Part shown: in pieces, positions 16,147 through 25,083 of the stretch
Numbering within the stretch: position 1 is the stretch's first letter
Layout of the letters: the number at the start of each line of letters is the position of its first letter
DNA from: Rhodothermales bacterium
GTDB lineage: Bacteria; Bacteroidota; Rhodothermia; Rhodothermales; BA12
DNA length: 42,177 nt
Direction of reading: 5' to 3'
NCBI GenBank assembly: GCA_014879465.1
Contig: JACSSA010000107.1
Span: 1 to 42,177, forward strand
Translations under genes and position numbers: made by a program
Notes under the pieces: generated by a model
What the model saw: the letters and a program-made list of their open reading frames with translations, nothing else
The model's database searches: none
What the model was told of the DNA's origin: nothing

Positions 16147-16202
16147 GCCGAGCCGTTTGCGAACGCTGTGTGAGCCAACTGTGCGTTTGCCGTGCGGAAT
16201 GG

Positions 16203-16230
16203 CCGTTTGGAAACGGGGCGGACTATCTTC
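16203..16230 (+). promoter_or_regulatory. Inverted repeat and TATCTTC box before the beta-lactamase gene
   Basis: CCGTTT-GG-AAACGG (16203-16216) is a perfect 6-bp dyad; a TATCTTC box follows at 16224-16230, 28 bases before the ATG. The dyad sits where an operator could overlap the upstream promoter part. Confidence 0.4.
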
Positions 16231-16251
16231 CCGAACACCCCCTGCGAACCG

Positions 16252-17121
16252 ATGCGCCTTGCCGTTCTTGCCGTCCTGTTGCTCCCAGCTTTTGCTGCGT
16301 GCCGGGCACCGGATACGGAAGGCGTGGAAGCTCTGCCCGACACGCTCGCCGTCGCCCCGCGTCTCAGCGCCGACACGACGGCCCTGCGCGAAATCCTCGA
16401 TGGCATCCCCGGTGCGTTCGCCGTGGTCGATACGTCCCGCCGCGATACGCTGGCCTTGGGCGACGTTCACGCCCGTACGCTTCCAGCCTCAACCTACAAG
16501 ATTCCGCACACCCTGCTGGCGCTCACGCTCGGCCGCGACACCACGACGACGTTCGTCTACGACGCCGCCCGCGATCCCAAGCAGGACTGGTGGCCCGGCG
16601 ACTGGGCCGAAAACCAAACTCTCGCCACGGCCTTCCGGCGCTCCGTCGTCTGGGCGTACCAAGACCTTGCCCGGCAAATCGGACGCGACACCGCGCAGGC
16701 GTGGCTCGACAGCCTCGCGTACGGAAACCGTACCATCGGCCCCAAGGTGGATACATACTGGCTCGACGGCAGCCTCCAAATCTCACCGCTTGAACAGGTC
16801 GGTTTCGTGTCGCGCCTGTTTGCCCGCCAGCTGCCCGCCACGCCTGCCCAGCACGACGCGCTGATCCGCCTGATGCGCCTGCGCGCGGGCAAGGATTGGG
16901 TGATCTACGGCAAAACCGGCACCAGCGGCCCCGACAGCGTGGCGGCGGTGGCGTGGCTCGTGGGGGCGCTGCGCGTGGGCGCTTCCGACGACAGCACGGG
17001 CTTCGTCTATCCGTTTGTCCTGCGCATCCGCCCGCGCACCGACGCCGAGGCGTGGAGCCGCACCGAGCGGCTCGACCGGGTGGAGCGCCTGCTCCGCACC
17101 GCCGGGTTGATCGAAGGCTGA
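16252..17121 (+). CDS. Class D (OXA-type) beta-lactamase, probable lipoprotein
   Basis: A 289-residue serine beta-lactamase expected to hydrolyse beta-lactams in the periplasm. All class D landmarks are present: Ser80-Thr-Tyr-Lys83 (nucleophile and the Lys usually carbamylated), Ser131-Val-Val, Tyr157-Gly-Asn, Trp170 in DTYWLDGSLQIS, and Lys221-Thr-Gly. The YGN motif and WLDGSL separate it from class A. The N-terminus is hydrophobic and ends LPAFAAC, with Cys17 a plausible lipid-attachment site, so membrane anchoring is inferred. The ATG at MRLAVLAVLL is chosen over an in-frame ATG 20 codons upstream because it starts the signal sequence and is correctly spaced from the promoter box. It stands alone with no mobile-element genes or regulator beside it, so it is probably an intrinsic chromosomal enzyme. 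Confidence 0.92.
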   Translation: MRLAVLAVLLLPAFAACRAPDTEGVEALPDTLAVAPRLSADTTALREILDGIPGAFAVVDTSRRDTLALGDVHARTLPASTYKIPHTLLALTLGRDTTTTFVYDAARDPKQDWWPGDWAENQTLATAFRRSVVWAYQDLARQIGRDTAQAWLDSLAYGNRTIGPKVDTYWLDGSLQISPLEQVGFVSRLFARQLPATPAQHDALIRLMRLRAGKDWVIYGKTGTSGPDSVAAVAWLVGALRVGASDDSTGFVYPFVLRIRPRTDAEAWSRTERLDRVERLLRTAGLIEG

Positions 17122-17379
17122 GGCGTGCGTAAACCTGCGCCCAGGGTGCCGAGAGGGTCTGCGCGGGGACCGCTGCTCGTTCTTGCACGAAGAGCAAGCC
17201 GGGGTGTCGCCTCCGGATCATCAAGCGAGCCGTAGCAGAAGGCCCCGCCTCGGTTCGAAGAACGCACGGGGCGTCCAATCGCCTGGGTGGCACGTTCCCC
17301 CCACTTCTGGAAAATCGCTCGACCTGGCAACGACCAAGCCGCCGTTGCGGTATACCAACGCGTTCGCTTGCTTTCGGAA

Positions 17380-18057
17380 ATGCTGCTCGCCCTGACCACC
17401 GCTACCGACGTGTGCGCCGTTGCCTTGTGGGACGGCGGGCCGGGCGGGCGCGTGGTGGCGGAGACGGCGCTGTACCGAGGCCAAGAGCACGCGGCGCAGC
17501 TCGTCCCGATGATCGAGCAGGTGCTGACGCTGGCCGGTGCGACGGGCGCGGACGTGGACGCGATTGGACTGGCGGCGGGGCCGGGATCGTACACGGGCCT
17601 GCGCATCGGCGCGAGCACGGCCAAGGCGCTGGCGCTGGCGTGGAACGCCGCGCTCGTGCCCGTCCCGACGCTCGACGCGCTCGCCGAGGCGGCCCGTCCG
17701 TTCGCGGCTGCGGGGCAGACGCTGGCGGCGCTGCTGCCGTCGCGGCGCGGCGAGGTGTACGCCGCTGCGTACGCCGTTCCGGGTGCACCGTCCGATACGT
17801 TGCGCGAGGCCGCGCCCGCCACCGCGCTGGCCGTGATCGACGCGCCGTCGTGGTGGGCGTCGTTGAACGATGCGGCGATGATCGGAAGCGGACGGCTTCG
17901 GTTAGACGATCCGCTTCCTGCGCTCGTGGGAGCGCCCGACGAGCCGACGGCTGCCGCCGTGGCTCGCCTCGCGGCCCGTGCCCTCGCCGACGGACGCACC
18001 GCCGACGTGGCCGCGTGGGAACCGGCATACCTCAAACCGTGGACGCCCGGCGGGTGA
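17380..18057 (+). CDS. tsaB: tRNA threonylcarbamoyladenosine biosynthesis protein TsaB
   Basis: A 225-residue cytoplasmic partner of TsaD and TsaE in forming the t6A modification of ANN-decoding tRNAs. The actin-like ATPase fold starts with LLALTTATDVCAVAL, has RGQEHAAQLVPMI, and carries the family signature GLAAGPGSYTGLRIG at residues 63-77, followed by LVPVPTLDALA. TsaD and TsaE are not in the window. The ATG is chosen because the upstream in-frame residues do not resemble the family. The preceding 258 bp (17122-17379) hold no recognisable gene; a GGTATACC palindrome occurs about 30 bases before the start. smc follows after 46 bp, so the two may be co-transcribed. Confidence 0.93.
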   Translation: MLLALTTATDVCAVALWDGGPGGRVVAETALYRGQEHAAQLVPMIEQVLTLAGATGADVDAIGLAAGPGSYTGLRIGASTAKALALAWNAALVPVPTLDALAEAARPFAAAGQTLAALLPSRRGEVYAAAYAVPGAPSDTLREAAPATALAVIDAPSWWASLNDAAMIGSGRLRLDDPLPALVGAPDEPTAAAVARLAARALADGRTADVAAWEPAYLKPWTPGG

Positions 18058-18074
18058 CGGCGTCCGCGCTGCCG

Positions 18075-18081
18075 TACCTTG
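18075..18081 (+). promoter_or_regulatory. TACCTTG box upstream of smc
   Basis: Lies 29 bases before the proposed GTG start of smc, in the 46-bp gap after tsaB. It matches the recurring box type of this window and supports both an own promoter and the GTG start. Confidence 0.35.
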
Positions 18082-18103
18082 CAGGCCCGTTTGCCGCCGC
18101 CTC

Positions 18104-21100
18104 GTGTACCTCCGCCGCCTCGATCTACACGGCTTCAAAAGCTTCGCCCAGAAAACGTCGCTCTCGTTCGACGCCGGGGTGACGTGCATCGTCGGGCCGA
18201 ACGGGTCGGGGAAATCGAACCTCGTCGACGCCGTCCGGTGGGTGGTGGGCGAGCAGCGGGCGCGGGCGCTGCGGTCGGAGAAGATGGAGCATGTGCTGTT
18301 CAACGGCACGTCCACCCGCAAACCGCTCGGCCTCGCCGAAGTCAGCCTCACCCTCGAAAACACGCGAGGCGTCCTCCCCACCGAATACACCGAAGTGACG
18401 CTCGGGCGGCGGCTCTACCGTTCGGGCGAATCCGAGTACCTGCTCAACGGCACGTCGTGCCGCCTGCGCGACATCCAAGACCTGTTTTTGGACACGGGAA
18501 TGGGATCGGGCGCGTATTCGGTGATCGAACTGTCGATGGTGGAGGAGATCCTCTCGGAGTCCGACGACGACCGCCGCCGGCTGTTTGAGGAGGCCGCGGG
18601 CGTGACGCGCTACAAACTGCGCCGCAAGCAGGCACTGGCCCGTCTCGACGGGATGCAGGGCGATCTGGCCCGCCTCCGCGACCTCACCGCCGAGTTGGCC
18701 GACCGCGTCGGGAAGCTCAAACGACAGGCCGAACGGGCCGAGCGCTGGAAGGCCTTGGACGACGAGCGCGTCCGGCTCGACCAAACGCTGGCCCATGCCG
18801 AACACCGAAGGCTTTCGGACGATCACGACCGGGTGGCGCAGGCGCTCGCCGACCTCGACCGTGCCCTGCAAGCCGATGGTGTGGCCCTTGCTCGCCTCGA
18901 CGCCGACGCCGAGCGCCTCGCCCTCGCCCGAACCCAAGCCGAGACGGCCCGCAACGCAGCCCACGCCGCGCGCCAGCAGCACCTCGACGCGCTCACCCGC
19001 GCCGACGCCGACGCCCGCCTCGCCGCCGAGCGCCGCGACGCGATGGAGCGCGAAGAAGCGCGGCTGGTGGAGGACGTGCGCGAACTCGTTGCCCGCCGCG
19101 CCGCCGTCGAGCGGGCGCACGAACGCATCGCCGAGGACGCCGCCGCCGCCGCGCCCGTGGTGGCCGCGCTACGCGAACGCCTCGCCGTCGCGACGTCTGC
19201 CCGCGACAGCGCCCAGCAGCGCCTTGCCGGGGCGCGTGCCGCGTTGGACGCCCGTCGCCGCGACGAAGCTTCCGCCCAGACAGCGCTCGCCGACGCCCGC
19301 CGGGCTGCCGATCGCCTCGCAGCTCGTCTCGATCTGATGGAGGCCGAGCGTCGCCGATTGGAGATGCCCGAAGACGTCCCGACCGCCGTGCCGCCGACGC
19401 CGACGGAGCCGTCCGCCGAATCCGCCCGTGCCGCGCTGGACGTCGCCACCGACGCGCTCGCCCGCGCCGAAGCCGACCGCGAACGCCTCGCCGAGTCGGT
19501 CCGCGCAGCCGATGCCGAGCGTCGCGAGGCCGATGCCGCCCGCCGCGCCGCCGAGGCCGAAGCGACGGTGCTCGACCGTCTCGTCCGCTCGTACGAAGGC
19601 GCTGACGCATCCACCCGAACCCTTGCCGAGGCCGGGTTGCTGGGCGATTTCGTGACGGTGATCGATGCGCTCGTGGCGCGCGATCCCGCCGACGCGGCGG
19701 CGCTCGTGGCGGCACTCGGCGCGGCCCGGTCGTGGCCGGTCGTGGCGACCGCTGCCGACGCTCGCCGCGCCTTCGACCGTCTGGCGGAGACCGAAAGCGG
19801 GCGGGCGGCGCTCGTGGTGCTCGACGCGCTGCCCGAAGCCGAAGCCGTGACGACGCCCGACGGCTCCGCGTCGCTGGCCGACCGGGTTGAGGTCGCGTCC
19901 CCGCGTTACACGGCGCTGCGGACGGCGCTGCTGGGACGTTCGTTCGTCGCTCCCGACCTTGCGGCGGCGCAAGGGTTGGCCGTGCGCTTTCCCGGCCAGC
20001 GGTTTGTGACGCGGCGCGGCGAATGGGCGGAAGGGGCCACCGTGTTCGGCGGCGCCACCGACGACGCGCCGCCGCCGCCGTCGCGGCTCGTCCAGCACGA
20101 ACGCCTCGCCGAGCTGCGCGCCGCCGCCGAGGCCCTCGCTGCCGACGTGCAGGCCGCCGCCGCCCGCGAAGCCGAGTTCCGCCGCGCCCTCGCCGCGCTC
20201 GACCTCGCGCCGTTCCGTGCCGACCGCGTGGTCGCCGAGGCCGCGCTGCGCCGCGCCGAAGCCGCCGCCGCCCGTGCCGCCGCCGAAGCCGAGTCGGCAG
20301 CCCGCGCCGCCGAGGCCCGGCAGGCCCGCCGCGCCGCGCTCGAAGCCGACCTTGCCGCCCTTCGCGCCGACGTGCCCGAGGCCGCCGCGGCCGTGCAGGC
20401 CGCCGACAGCCGTCGCGTGGACGCCGCCGCGGCCGTCGAACAGGCTGCCGCCGCCGTTCGGGCCGCCGAGTCCGACGGAGAGGGCGCGTTCGCCGTCTTC
20501 AACGACCTGCGCGTCGACGAAACCGCCGCCGCCCTGCGTCTCGCCCAGCACGAGGCCGAGCGCGACCGCACCGCCCGCACGCTGGCCGACCTCGACCGGC
20601 AGGCCGACGAGCGCCGCGCCCGCCGTGCCCGCCTTGCCGCCGACGCCGAGGCTGCCGACGCCGCCCACGCCGAGGCCGCTTCGTCCCGCGACGCGCTGCT
20701 CGCCGGGCGTGTTCGCCACGACCGCGCCGCCGACGATGCCGACACCGCGCTCAACGAAGCGGCCAGCGCCGTATCGGCCCACGACCTTGCCCTCCGCGAG
20801 ACCCGCCGCGTCCGCGACGCCCGCGCCGATGCCCGCACCGATGCCGCCCGCCGCGAAGCCGATCTGGCCGCCCGCCTCGACGGCCTGCGCAGCGCCTACG
20901 CCGAAGCCCACCACCTGCCGCTCGAACCCGGCGCGGTGGCCGTCCCCGAAGACTTCGACCCTGCCGAAGCCCGCACGATGCTCGACGAGGTGCGGCGTAA
21001 AATCGCGTCGCTGGGCGCGGTCAATGCGTTGGCGCTCGATGAGTACGCATCCGAACGTGCCCGCCTCGACGTGTTGGAGGAGCAGCAGGCCGACCTCGAA

Positions 21101-21628
21101 ACCGCCGAGGCCACGCTCCTCGCCACCATCCGCGAGATCAACCAGACCGCCGCCGCCCGGTTTGCCGAGACGTTCGACGAGATCCGGGCGAGCTTCCAGA
21201 CGCTGTTCGTCGAACTCTTCGGCGAAGGCGCTGCTGCCGACGTCGCACTCGTGCGCCCGAACGAGCCGCTCGAATCGCCGATTGCCATCACCGCGCGGCC
21301 GTCGGGGAAACGGCCGAGCGTGCTCACCCAGCTGTCCGGCGGGGAAAAGACGCTCACGGCCATCGCGCTGCTGTTCGCCATCTACCTCGTTAAACCGTCG
21401 CCGTTCTGCATCTTGGACGAAGTGGACGCGCCGCTCGACGAGGCCAACGTGGATCGGTACATGCGGCTGATCCGGCGGTTTTCGGAGCGGACGCAGTTCC
21501 TGCTGGTCACGCACAACAAGCGGACGATGGAACTGGCCGACCGCCTCTACGGCGTGACGATGCAGGAGCCGGGCGTGACGACGCTCGTGTCGGTGACGTT
21601 CCAAGACGCCGCCGATCTGGTGGATTGA
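18104..21628 (+). CDS. smc: Chromosome segregation ATPase SMC
   Basis: Condensin-like ATPase of 1174 residues, normal for bacterial SMC. The N-terminal head has YLRRLDLHGFKSFAQKT, Walker A GPNGSGKSN (31-39) and VRWVVGEQ. A long Ala/Arg/Glu-rich coiled coil runs to about 500. The hinge is about 505-650 (beginning near LAEAGLLGDFVTVID). The return coiled coil follows to about 960. The C-terminal head has signature LSGGEKTLTAIALLFAIY (from 1077) and Walker B CILDEVDAPLD (Asp1105), then LLVTHNKRTME. The start is set at GTG before YLRRL because SMC proteins begin about there and the upstream in-frame text is Pro/Arg-rich and overlaps tsaB. Partners ScpA/ScpB are not in the window. Confidence 0.96.
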   Translation: MYLRRLDLHGFKSFAQKTSLSFDAGVTCIVGPNGSGKSNLVDAVRWVVGEQRARALRSEKMEHVLFNGTSTRKPLGLAEVSLTLENTRGVLPTEYTEVTLGRRLYRSGESEYLLNGTSCRLRDIQDLFLDTGMGSGAYSVIELSMVEEILSESDDDRRRLFEEAAGVTRYKLRRKQALARLDGMQGDLARLRDLTAELADRVGKLKRQAERAERWKALDDERVRLDQTLAHAEHRRLSDDHDRVAQALADLDRALQADGVALARLDADAERLALARTQAETARNAAHAARQQHLDALTRADADARLAAERRDAMEREEARLVEDVRELVARRAAVERAHERIAEDAAAAAPVVAALRERLAVATSARDSAQQRLAGARAALDARRRDEASAQTALADARRAADRLAARLDLMEAERRRLEMPEDVPTAVPPTPTEPSAESARAALDVATDALARAEADRERLAESVRAADAERREADAARRAAEAEATVLDRLVRSYEGADASTRTLAEAGLLGDFVTVIDALVARDPADAAALVAALGAARSWPVVATAADARRAFDRLAETESGRAALVVLDALPEAEAVTTPDGSASLADRVEVASPRYTALRTALLGRSFVAPDLAAAQGLAVRFPGQRFVTRRGEWAEGATVFGGATDDAPPPPSRLVQHERLAELRAAAEALAADVQAAAAREAEFRRALAALDLAPFRADRVVAEAALRRAEAAAARAAAEAESAARAAEARQARRAALEADLAALRADVPEAAAAVQAADSRRVDAAAAVEQAAAAVRAAESDGEGAFAVFNDLRVDETAAALRLAQHEAERDRTARTLADLDRQADERRARRARLAADAEAADAAHAEAASSRDALLAGRVRHDRAADDADTALNEAASAVSAHDLALRETRRVRDARADARTDAARREADLAARLDGLRSAYAEAHHLPLEPGAVAVPEDFDPAEARTMLDEVRRKIASLGAVNALALDEYASERARLDVLEEQQADLETAEATLLATIREINQTAAARFAETFDEIRASFQTLFVELFGEGAAADVALVRPNEPLESPIAITARPSGKRPSVLTQLSGGEKTLTAIALLFAIYLVKPSPFCILDEVDAPLDEANVDRYMRLIRRFSERTQFLLVTHNKRTMELADRLYGVTMQEPGVTTLVSVTFQDAADLVD

Positions 21629-21633
21629 CCGGC

Positions 21634-22350
21634 CTACCGGACGTAACGCTTGAAGAAGCGGGCCGTCCGCCGCAGATTCCACGTCTCGTTGGGGTTGCGC
21701 TCGCCGCCGAGCAGGATTTGGGTGGGCGACGAATCGGCCTTCAACCCGTCCCATACGGCTTGCATCGCCTCGCGCTCGTGGCCGGTGACGGCGTCTTGCG
21801 GCGGCCCGGCGGCGATTTTGACGACGGGTCGGGCGTCGCCCTCAAATGTGGCGTGGACGGCCAGCGGCAGCCACGTCTTCGCCGGGAGAAGGCGATCGAG
21901 CCGGTGCAGCATCGCGTCGTCGAAGGGCTGCACGGGCGTGTCGAGCGGCAGCAGTTCGGCCTCGGGGAAGTAGAGCAGCGCGTAGCCGGGCACGGCAAAG
22001 CGTCGGGCGGTGAAGCGGACGGTGCGGCCTCGCACGGTGGCGTCGTGGTCGGGGAAGGGCAGGGCGCCCATCGGAGCGAACAGCGGGAAATCGTCCCATT
22101 CGCGCATCCACACGAGAATGCGTCGCCTTAGGATTTGCTCGCAGACGAGCCAGCCGAGGTAGCCGTCGTGGAACGAGCGGTGGTTGGCCAGCAGCACGAC
22201 GGGCCGGTCGTCGGGCACGTCGGGGCGCGGGCCGTGCCACGCCACGCGGCGGTACGCGCGCCGGAGGTCGCGGCGCATCATCGCACGGACGGCGGCGGCC
22301 ACGGGGCCGTGGTGCATCGGGCCGACGAGGCCGGGCAGCAGATCGGCCAT
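21634..22350 (-). CDS. PlsC-like lysophospholipid acyltransferase family protein
   Basis: A 238-residue acyltransferase-like protein of the lysophosphatidate family. The H-x4-D catalytic motif is His57 to Asp62 in ANHRSFHDG, and the second block YFPEAE (127-132) matches the FPEG region with Gly replaced by Ala. No clear membrane helix is present, so it is probably peripheral. It lies 4 bp after the shikimate kinase stop on the same strand, implying one transcript. An in-frame ATG 12 codons upstream (22386) would overlap aroK; the downstream ATG is preferred. Substrate may be a glycerolipid or ornithine-type lipid; the sequence does not decide. Confidence 0.82.
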   Translation of the reverse strand: MADLLPGLVGPMHHGPVAAAVRAMMRRDLRRAYRRVAWHGPRPDVPDDRPVVLLANHRSFHDGYLGWLVCEQILRRRILVWMREWDDFPLFAPMGALPFPDHDATVRGRTVRFTARRFAVPGYALLYFPEAELLPLDTPVQPFDDAMLHRLDRLLPAKTWLPLAVHATFEGDARPVVKIAAGPPQDAVTGHEREAMQAVWDGLKADSSPTQILLGGERNPNETWNLRRTARFFKRYVR

Positions 22351-22354
22351 CGGT

Positions 22355-22897
22355 TCAGGCGACGTCGCCGAGAAGACGTAGGGCACGGGCTACAGCGTCT
22401 ACGGTGTAGCCGACACCTCGGGCATCGGGTTCGACCACGACGTGCGCCGTCTCGTAGATCGGCCCGCGAACGTCCAGCATGGTTTGCACCTTGGCCTCGA
22501 TGGCGTCGGCGTCGAGGCGCTGGCCGTCGGGGTCGAGCATCAGCGGGCGCACCGCGCGGGCGTGGGCGAGGCGGGCGGCGAGCGCGGCGGTGGGCACGCG
22601 CAGGTACACGACCGTGCCGTGGCGTTTGGCCCACGCCATCGCTCCCGGCTGCACAAGCGCTCCGCCTCCGGTGGCGACGACCACATCGGAGCGGCTGGCG
22701 GTGGCTTCGAGCGCTTGGCGCTCGCGGGCGCGGAAGGCCGCCTCGCCTTCTTCGTCGAACAACTGGGCAATCCGCCGCCCCGCCATGGCCGCGATTTCGA
22801 CGTCGAGGTCGAGGAACGAGGCACCAAGCACGTTGGCGAGAATAGGCCCCACCGTGCTTTTGCCGCTGCCCATAAAGCCGGTTAGGTAGATGCGCAC
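22355..22897 (-). CDS. aroK: Shikimate kinase
   Basis: Converts shikimate to shikimate 3-phosphate in the chorismate pathway, cytoplasmic, 180 residues. Walker A is GFMGSGKST (7-15). The substrate-site acids are in FLDLDVEI (Asp30, Asp32). FRARE follows at 55-59, and the Gly-rich GGG loop is 77-79. The lid has RPLML. The GTG beginning VRIYLTGFMGSGKS is chosen because it gives the normal family length; the in-frame ATG at 23002 would add 35 Pro-rich residues and leave only 8 bp to the divergent truA start, with no room for promoters. Confidence 0.93.
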   Translation of the reverse strand: MRIYLTGFMGSGKSTVGPILANVLGASFLDLDVEIAAMAGRRIAQLFDEEGEAAFRARERQALEATASRSDVVVATGGGALVQPGAMAWAKRHGTVVYLRVPTAALAARLAHARAVRPLMLDPDGQRLDADAIEAKVQTMLDVRGPIYETAHVVVEPDARGVGYTVDAVARALRLLGDVA

Positions 22898-23010
22898 AGG
22901 AACAGAGAAAAGCGGGGTTTGCGGGGGAAGATCGGGCTTGGGCTGCACGTTTGGGCGAACGTCGGGAAGATTGCCGGGTTGCCGGGGGCTGGTTTCTGAC
23001 ATCTAACCCT

Positions 23011-23751
23011 ATGCGTCTTTGGCTTCGCATTGAGTACGACGGGACGGCCTTCGCCGGGTGGCAGGTGCAGCCGGGCCAGCGGACGGTGCAGGGCGACCTC
23101 GAGGCGGCGCTCCGGACGCTTGCCGGGCAGGCGGTGACGGTGGTCGGCTCCGGACGCACCGACGCGGGCGTGCACGCCCGCGGCCAAGTGGCGCACGCCG
23201 ATGTGCCCGACGGCCTTGACCTCGTCCGCCTTCGCCACAGCTTGAATGCGCTCACCGGCCGCGACGTGGCCGTGCTGGAGGTTGCCGAGGCCGATCCGGT
23301 GTTTCATGCCCGCTACGACGCCCGCCGCCGTACCTACCGCTACCATGCGTCCACCGATCCGCGGGCGCTCGACCGTGCCACCCGCGTCGTGTTGCGCCCT
23401 GCGCCGGACTTCGAGCGGATGAACGCCGCCGCCCGGCATCTGCTGGGCACGCACGACTTCAACACGTTCTGCCGCATGCAGTCCGAAACCGAGAACCGCG
23501 TCTGCACGCTCTTCGCTGCCGCGTGGGAGCCGGAGGCGCGGCCGGGCGACTGGGCGTTTCGTGTTGAGGGCGACCGGTTTCTCCACGGGATGGTGCGCGC
23601 CATCGTCGGGACGTTGCTGCTGGTCGGACAGGGACGCCTCGACCCCGACGATCTTCCGCGTTTGATCGCCGCCCGCGACCGCCGCGTGGCCGGCCCGGCT
23701 GCCCCGGCGCACGGCCTCGTCTTGGAGTGCGTGGCGTACGAAACCGGGTGA
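23011..23751 (+). CDS. truA: tRNA pseudouridine synthase A
   Basis: Isomerises uridines 38-40 in the tRNA anticodon stem-loop; 246 residues, the usual length. The opening LRIEYDGTAFAGWQVQPGQRT is diagnostic, and the catalytic Asp51 is in GSGRTDAGVHA. RRRTYRYH and FLHGMVRAIVGTLL are the expected later blocks. Divergent from aroK with about 113 bp between the chosen starts. The ATG follows a TAACCCT stretch without a Shine-Dalgarno. Confidence 0.96.
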   Translation: MRLWLRIEYDGTAFAGWQVQPGQRTVQGDLEAALRTLAGQAVTVVGSGRTDAGVHARGQVAHADVPDGLDLVRLRHSLNALTGRDVAVLEVAEADPVFHARYDARRRTYRYHASTDPRALDRATRVVLRPAPDFERMNAAARHLLGTHDFNTFCRMQSETENRVCTLFAAAWEPEARPGDWAFRVEGDRFLHGMVRAIVGTLLLVGQGRLDPDDLPRLIAARDRRVAGPAAPAHGLVLECVAYETG

Positions 23752-23794
23752 AGTAGGAACAGAGGGCTGGCGAGGATTTCCGTCAACCGATGCC

Positions 23795-24133
23795 TTACAT
23801 CCCAATCTGGCCGGCCTTGTCCACCATCTGCATCCCGTGCACGAGGCTGGCCCCGCCCCGGATGGCCACGGCCACATGCAGCGCCTCGGTCATCTGCTCC
23901 ATGTCCGCACCCTTCTCCAAGCAGTCGGTTGTGTACGCGTCGATGCAGTACGCGCATTGGACGGTGTGCGCCACGGCGAGCGCGATCAGGCTCTTCTCGC
24001 GGGCCGTGAGCGCGCCGTCGGCGAAGACCTGTCCGTAGTAGCCGAAAAACGCCTTGCCCAGAGCGGGAGAGGCGTCGGAGACGGAGCCGAAGCGGGCGAG
24101 TTGGTCGGGCTGGTAGTACGTCGAGTCGGACAC
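23795..24133 (-). CDS. AhpD/carboxymuconolactone decarboxylase-like protein, arsenosugar-associated type
   Basis: A 112-residue all-helical alkylhydroperoxidase-like protein. The CxxC redox pair is Cys60 and Cys63 in HTVQCAYCIDAY, with His56 nearby and an extra Cys71. The text ALTAREKSLIALAVAH and AIRGGASLVHGMQMVDKA is what I associate with the arsenosugar-biosynthesis-linked subgroup of this family. It is last in the ars operon, 83 bp after arsC. The start is GTG, giving MSDSTYYQPDQLARFG. The usual partners of that subgroup, an ArsM methyltransferase and a radical SAM ArsS, are not visible here, so role is uncertain: thiol peroxidase-like activity linked to arsenic is an inference. Confidence 0.8.
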   Translation of the reverse strand: MSDSTYYQPDQLARFGSVSDASPALGKAFFGYYGQVFADGALTAREKSLIALAVAHTVQCAYCIDAYTTDCLEKGADMEQMTEALHVAVAIRGGASLVHGMQMVDKAGQIGM

Positions 24134-24216
24134 GGCGAGGAAAGGAGGGAAACGTCAGGCCCAACGTAGTACGCGAAGGCGCTTTCGTTCCAGACCGTCC
24201 CGTGCTCGCGTTGCGC

Positions 24217-24621
24217 TCAGACCGCCGAAGCAAACGCCTTGGCCCACCGCCCGATCCGGTCGCGCACCTCGCAGAACTGGGCCATGATCTCCGCCTCCGT
24301 GCCCGTTGCCTGGGCCGGATCGGGAAAGGGCGCATGGACGGTGCGGTGCGTGCCGGGGAGGACAGGGCAGACGTCGCGGGCATGGTCGCATACCGTCACC
24401 ACCACGTCCCACGCACCGTCTGGTAGTTCGCCCAGCGTGTCCGACGTATGTCCGTCGAGAGGCAGGCCCACGTCGGCCATCGCGGCCGCCGCCCGAGGAT
24501 TTACGCCGTGGGCTTCGATTCCGGCGCTGCGAATGCTGGCATCGGGCAGGTAGTGCCGCAGCCACGCCTCGGCCATCTGGCTGCGGCAACTGTTGCCGGT
24601 GCAGAGTACGAGTATGCGCAT
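24217..24621 (-). CDS. arsC: Arsenate reductase, low-molecular-weight phosphatase (thioredoxin-linked) type
   Basis: Reduces arsenate to arsenite in the cytoplasm; 134 residues. The P-loop CTGNSCRS holds Cys7, Cys12 and Arg13. The redox pair Cys78 and Cys85 (VTVCDHARDVCP) is spaced seven apart as in the Bacillus-type enzyme. The general acid is in FPDPA (Asp101). These cysteines distinguish it from an ordinary tyrosine phosphatase. It lies 47 bp after the acetyltransferase gene in the ars operon. The ATG at MRILVLCTGN is chosen; upstream in-frame text overlaps the neighbour and is not family-like. Confidence 0.93.
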   Translation of the reverse strand: MRILVLCTGNSCRSQMAEAWLRHYLPDASIRSAGIEAHGVNPRAAAAMADVGLPLDGHTSDTLGELPDGAWDVVVTVCDHARDVCPVLPGTHRTVHAPFPDPAQATGTEAEIMAQFCEVRDRIGRWAKAFASAV

Positions 24622-24668
24622 CGTCGTCGTGGAGGAGCAGGAAGATGCCTCAAGGTATTCTCCGGTTG

Positions 24669-25079
24669 TTACCGCATCATGGCCACCGCCGAGGCCGGGC
24701 ACGCGCCTCGAAACTCTTCGGAAGCCTGCACCGACGCAGGCACCTCGTCGCGGCTCACCACGGAGAAGCCGAAGCGGGGAAAGTAGCCGTCGGCGGTGGT
24801 GGTGAGCAGCACGACGCGACGGCCTTCGGCGTCGGCTTGGCCGAGCAGGTGGCGGACGAGCGCCGCGCCCACACCCTGCCCGGCGTCGACCACGGCCACG
24901 GAGCGGAGCAGCGCCGCGCCGTCGTACCGTTCAAGCGCGGCAAGGCCGAGGAGAGTACCGTCGTTGGCGACGGCCACGGTGGCATCGTCCACCCGAAACC
25001 CGTCGAGCGGCAGGCGATGATGCGCCAGAAGAGCCGCAATCGCGTCGCGGTCGGCGTTGGTGGCAGGTCGGAGGGTCAT
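24669..25079 (-). CDS. GNAT acetyltransferase, ArsN2-like
   Basis: A 136-residue GNAT-fold acetyltransferase. The acetyl-CoA loop is in VVDAGQGVGAALVRHLL (about 63-79), followed by VVLLTTTADGYFPRFGF, the usual C-terminal strand and helix of this group. Single-domain acetyltransferases of this kind (ArsN2) recur in arsenic operons; the real substrate in most is not established. It sits between DUF6428 (4-bp gap) and arsC (47-bp gap), so it is clearly part of the operon. The ATG directly opens into TLRPATNADRDAI. Confidence 0.82.
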   Translation of the reverse strand: MTLRPATNADRDAIAALLAHHRLPLDGFRVDDATVAVANDGTLLGLAALERYDGAALLRSVAVVDAGQGVGAALVRHLLGQADAEGRRVVLLTTTADGYFPRFGFSVVSRDEVPASVQASEEFRGACPASAVAMMR

Positions 25080-25083
25080 CGGG

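Noticed and set aside
19169-21754. Minus-strand open frame of 861 codons opposite smc
   Set aside because: Shadow of the Ala/Arg/Glu-rich SMC coiled coil; Gly/Val/His-rich text without motifs.
22898-23002. N-terminal extension of shikimate kinase from an upstream ATG
   Set aside because: Would add 35 Pro-rich residues and leave 8 bp to the divergent truA start; the family begins at VRIYLTG.
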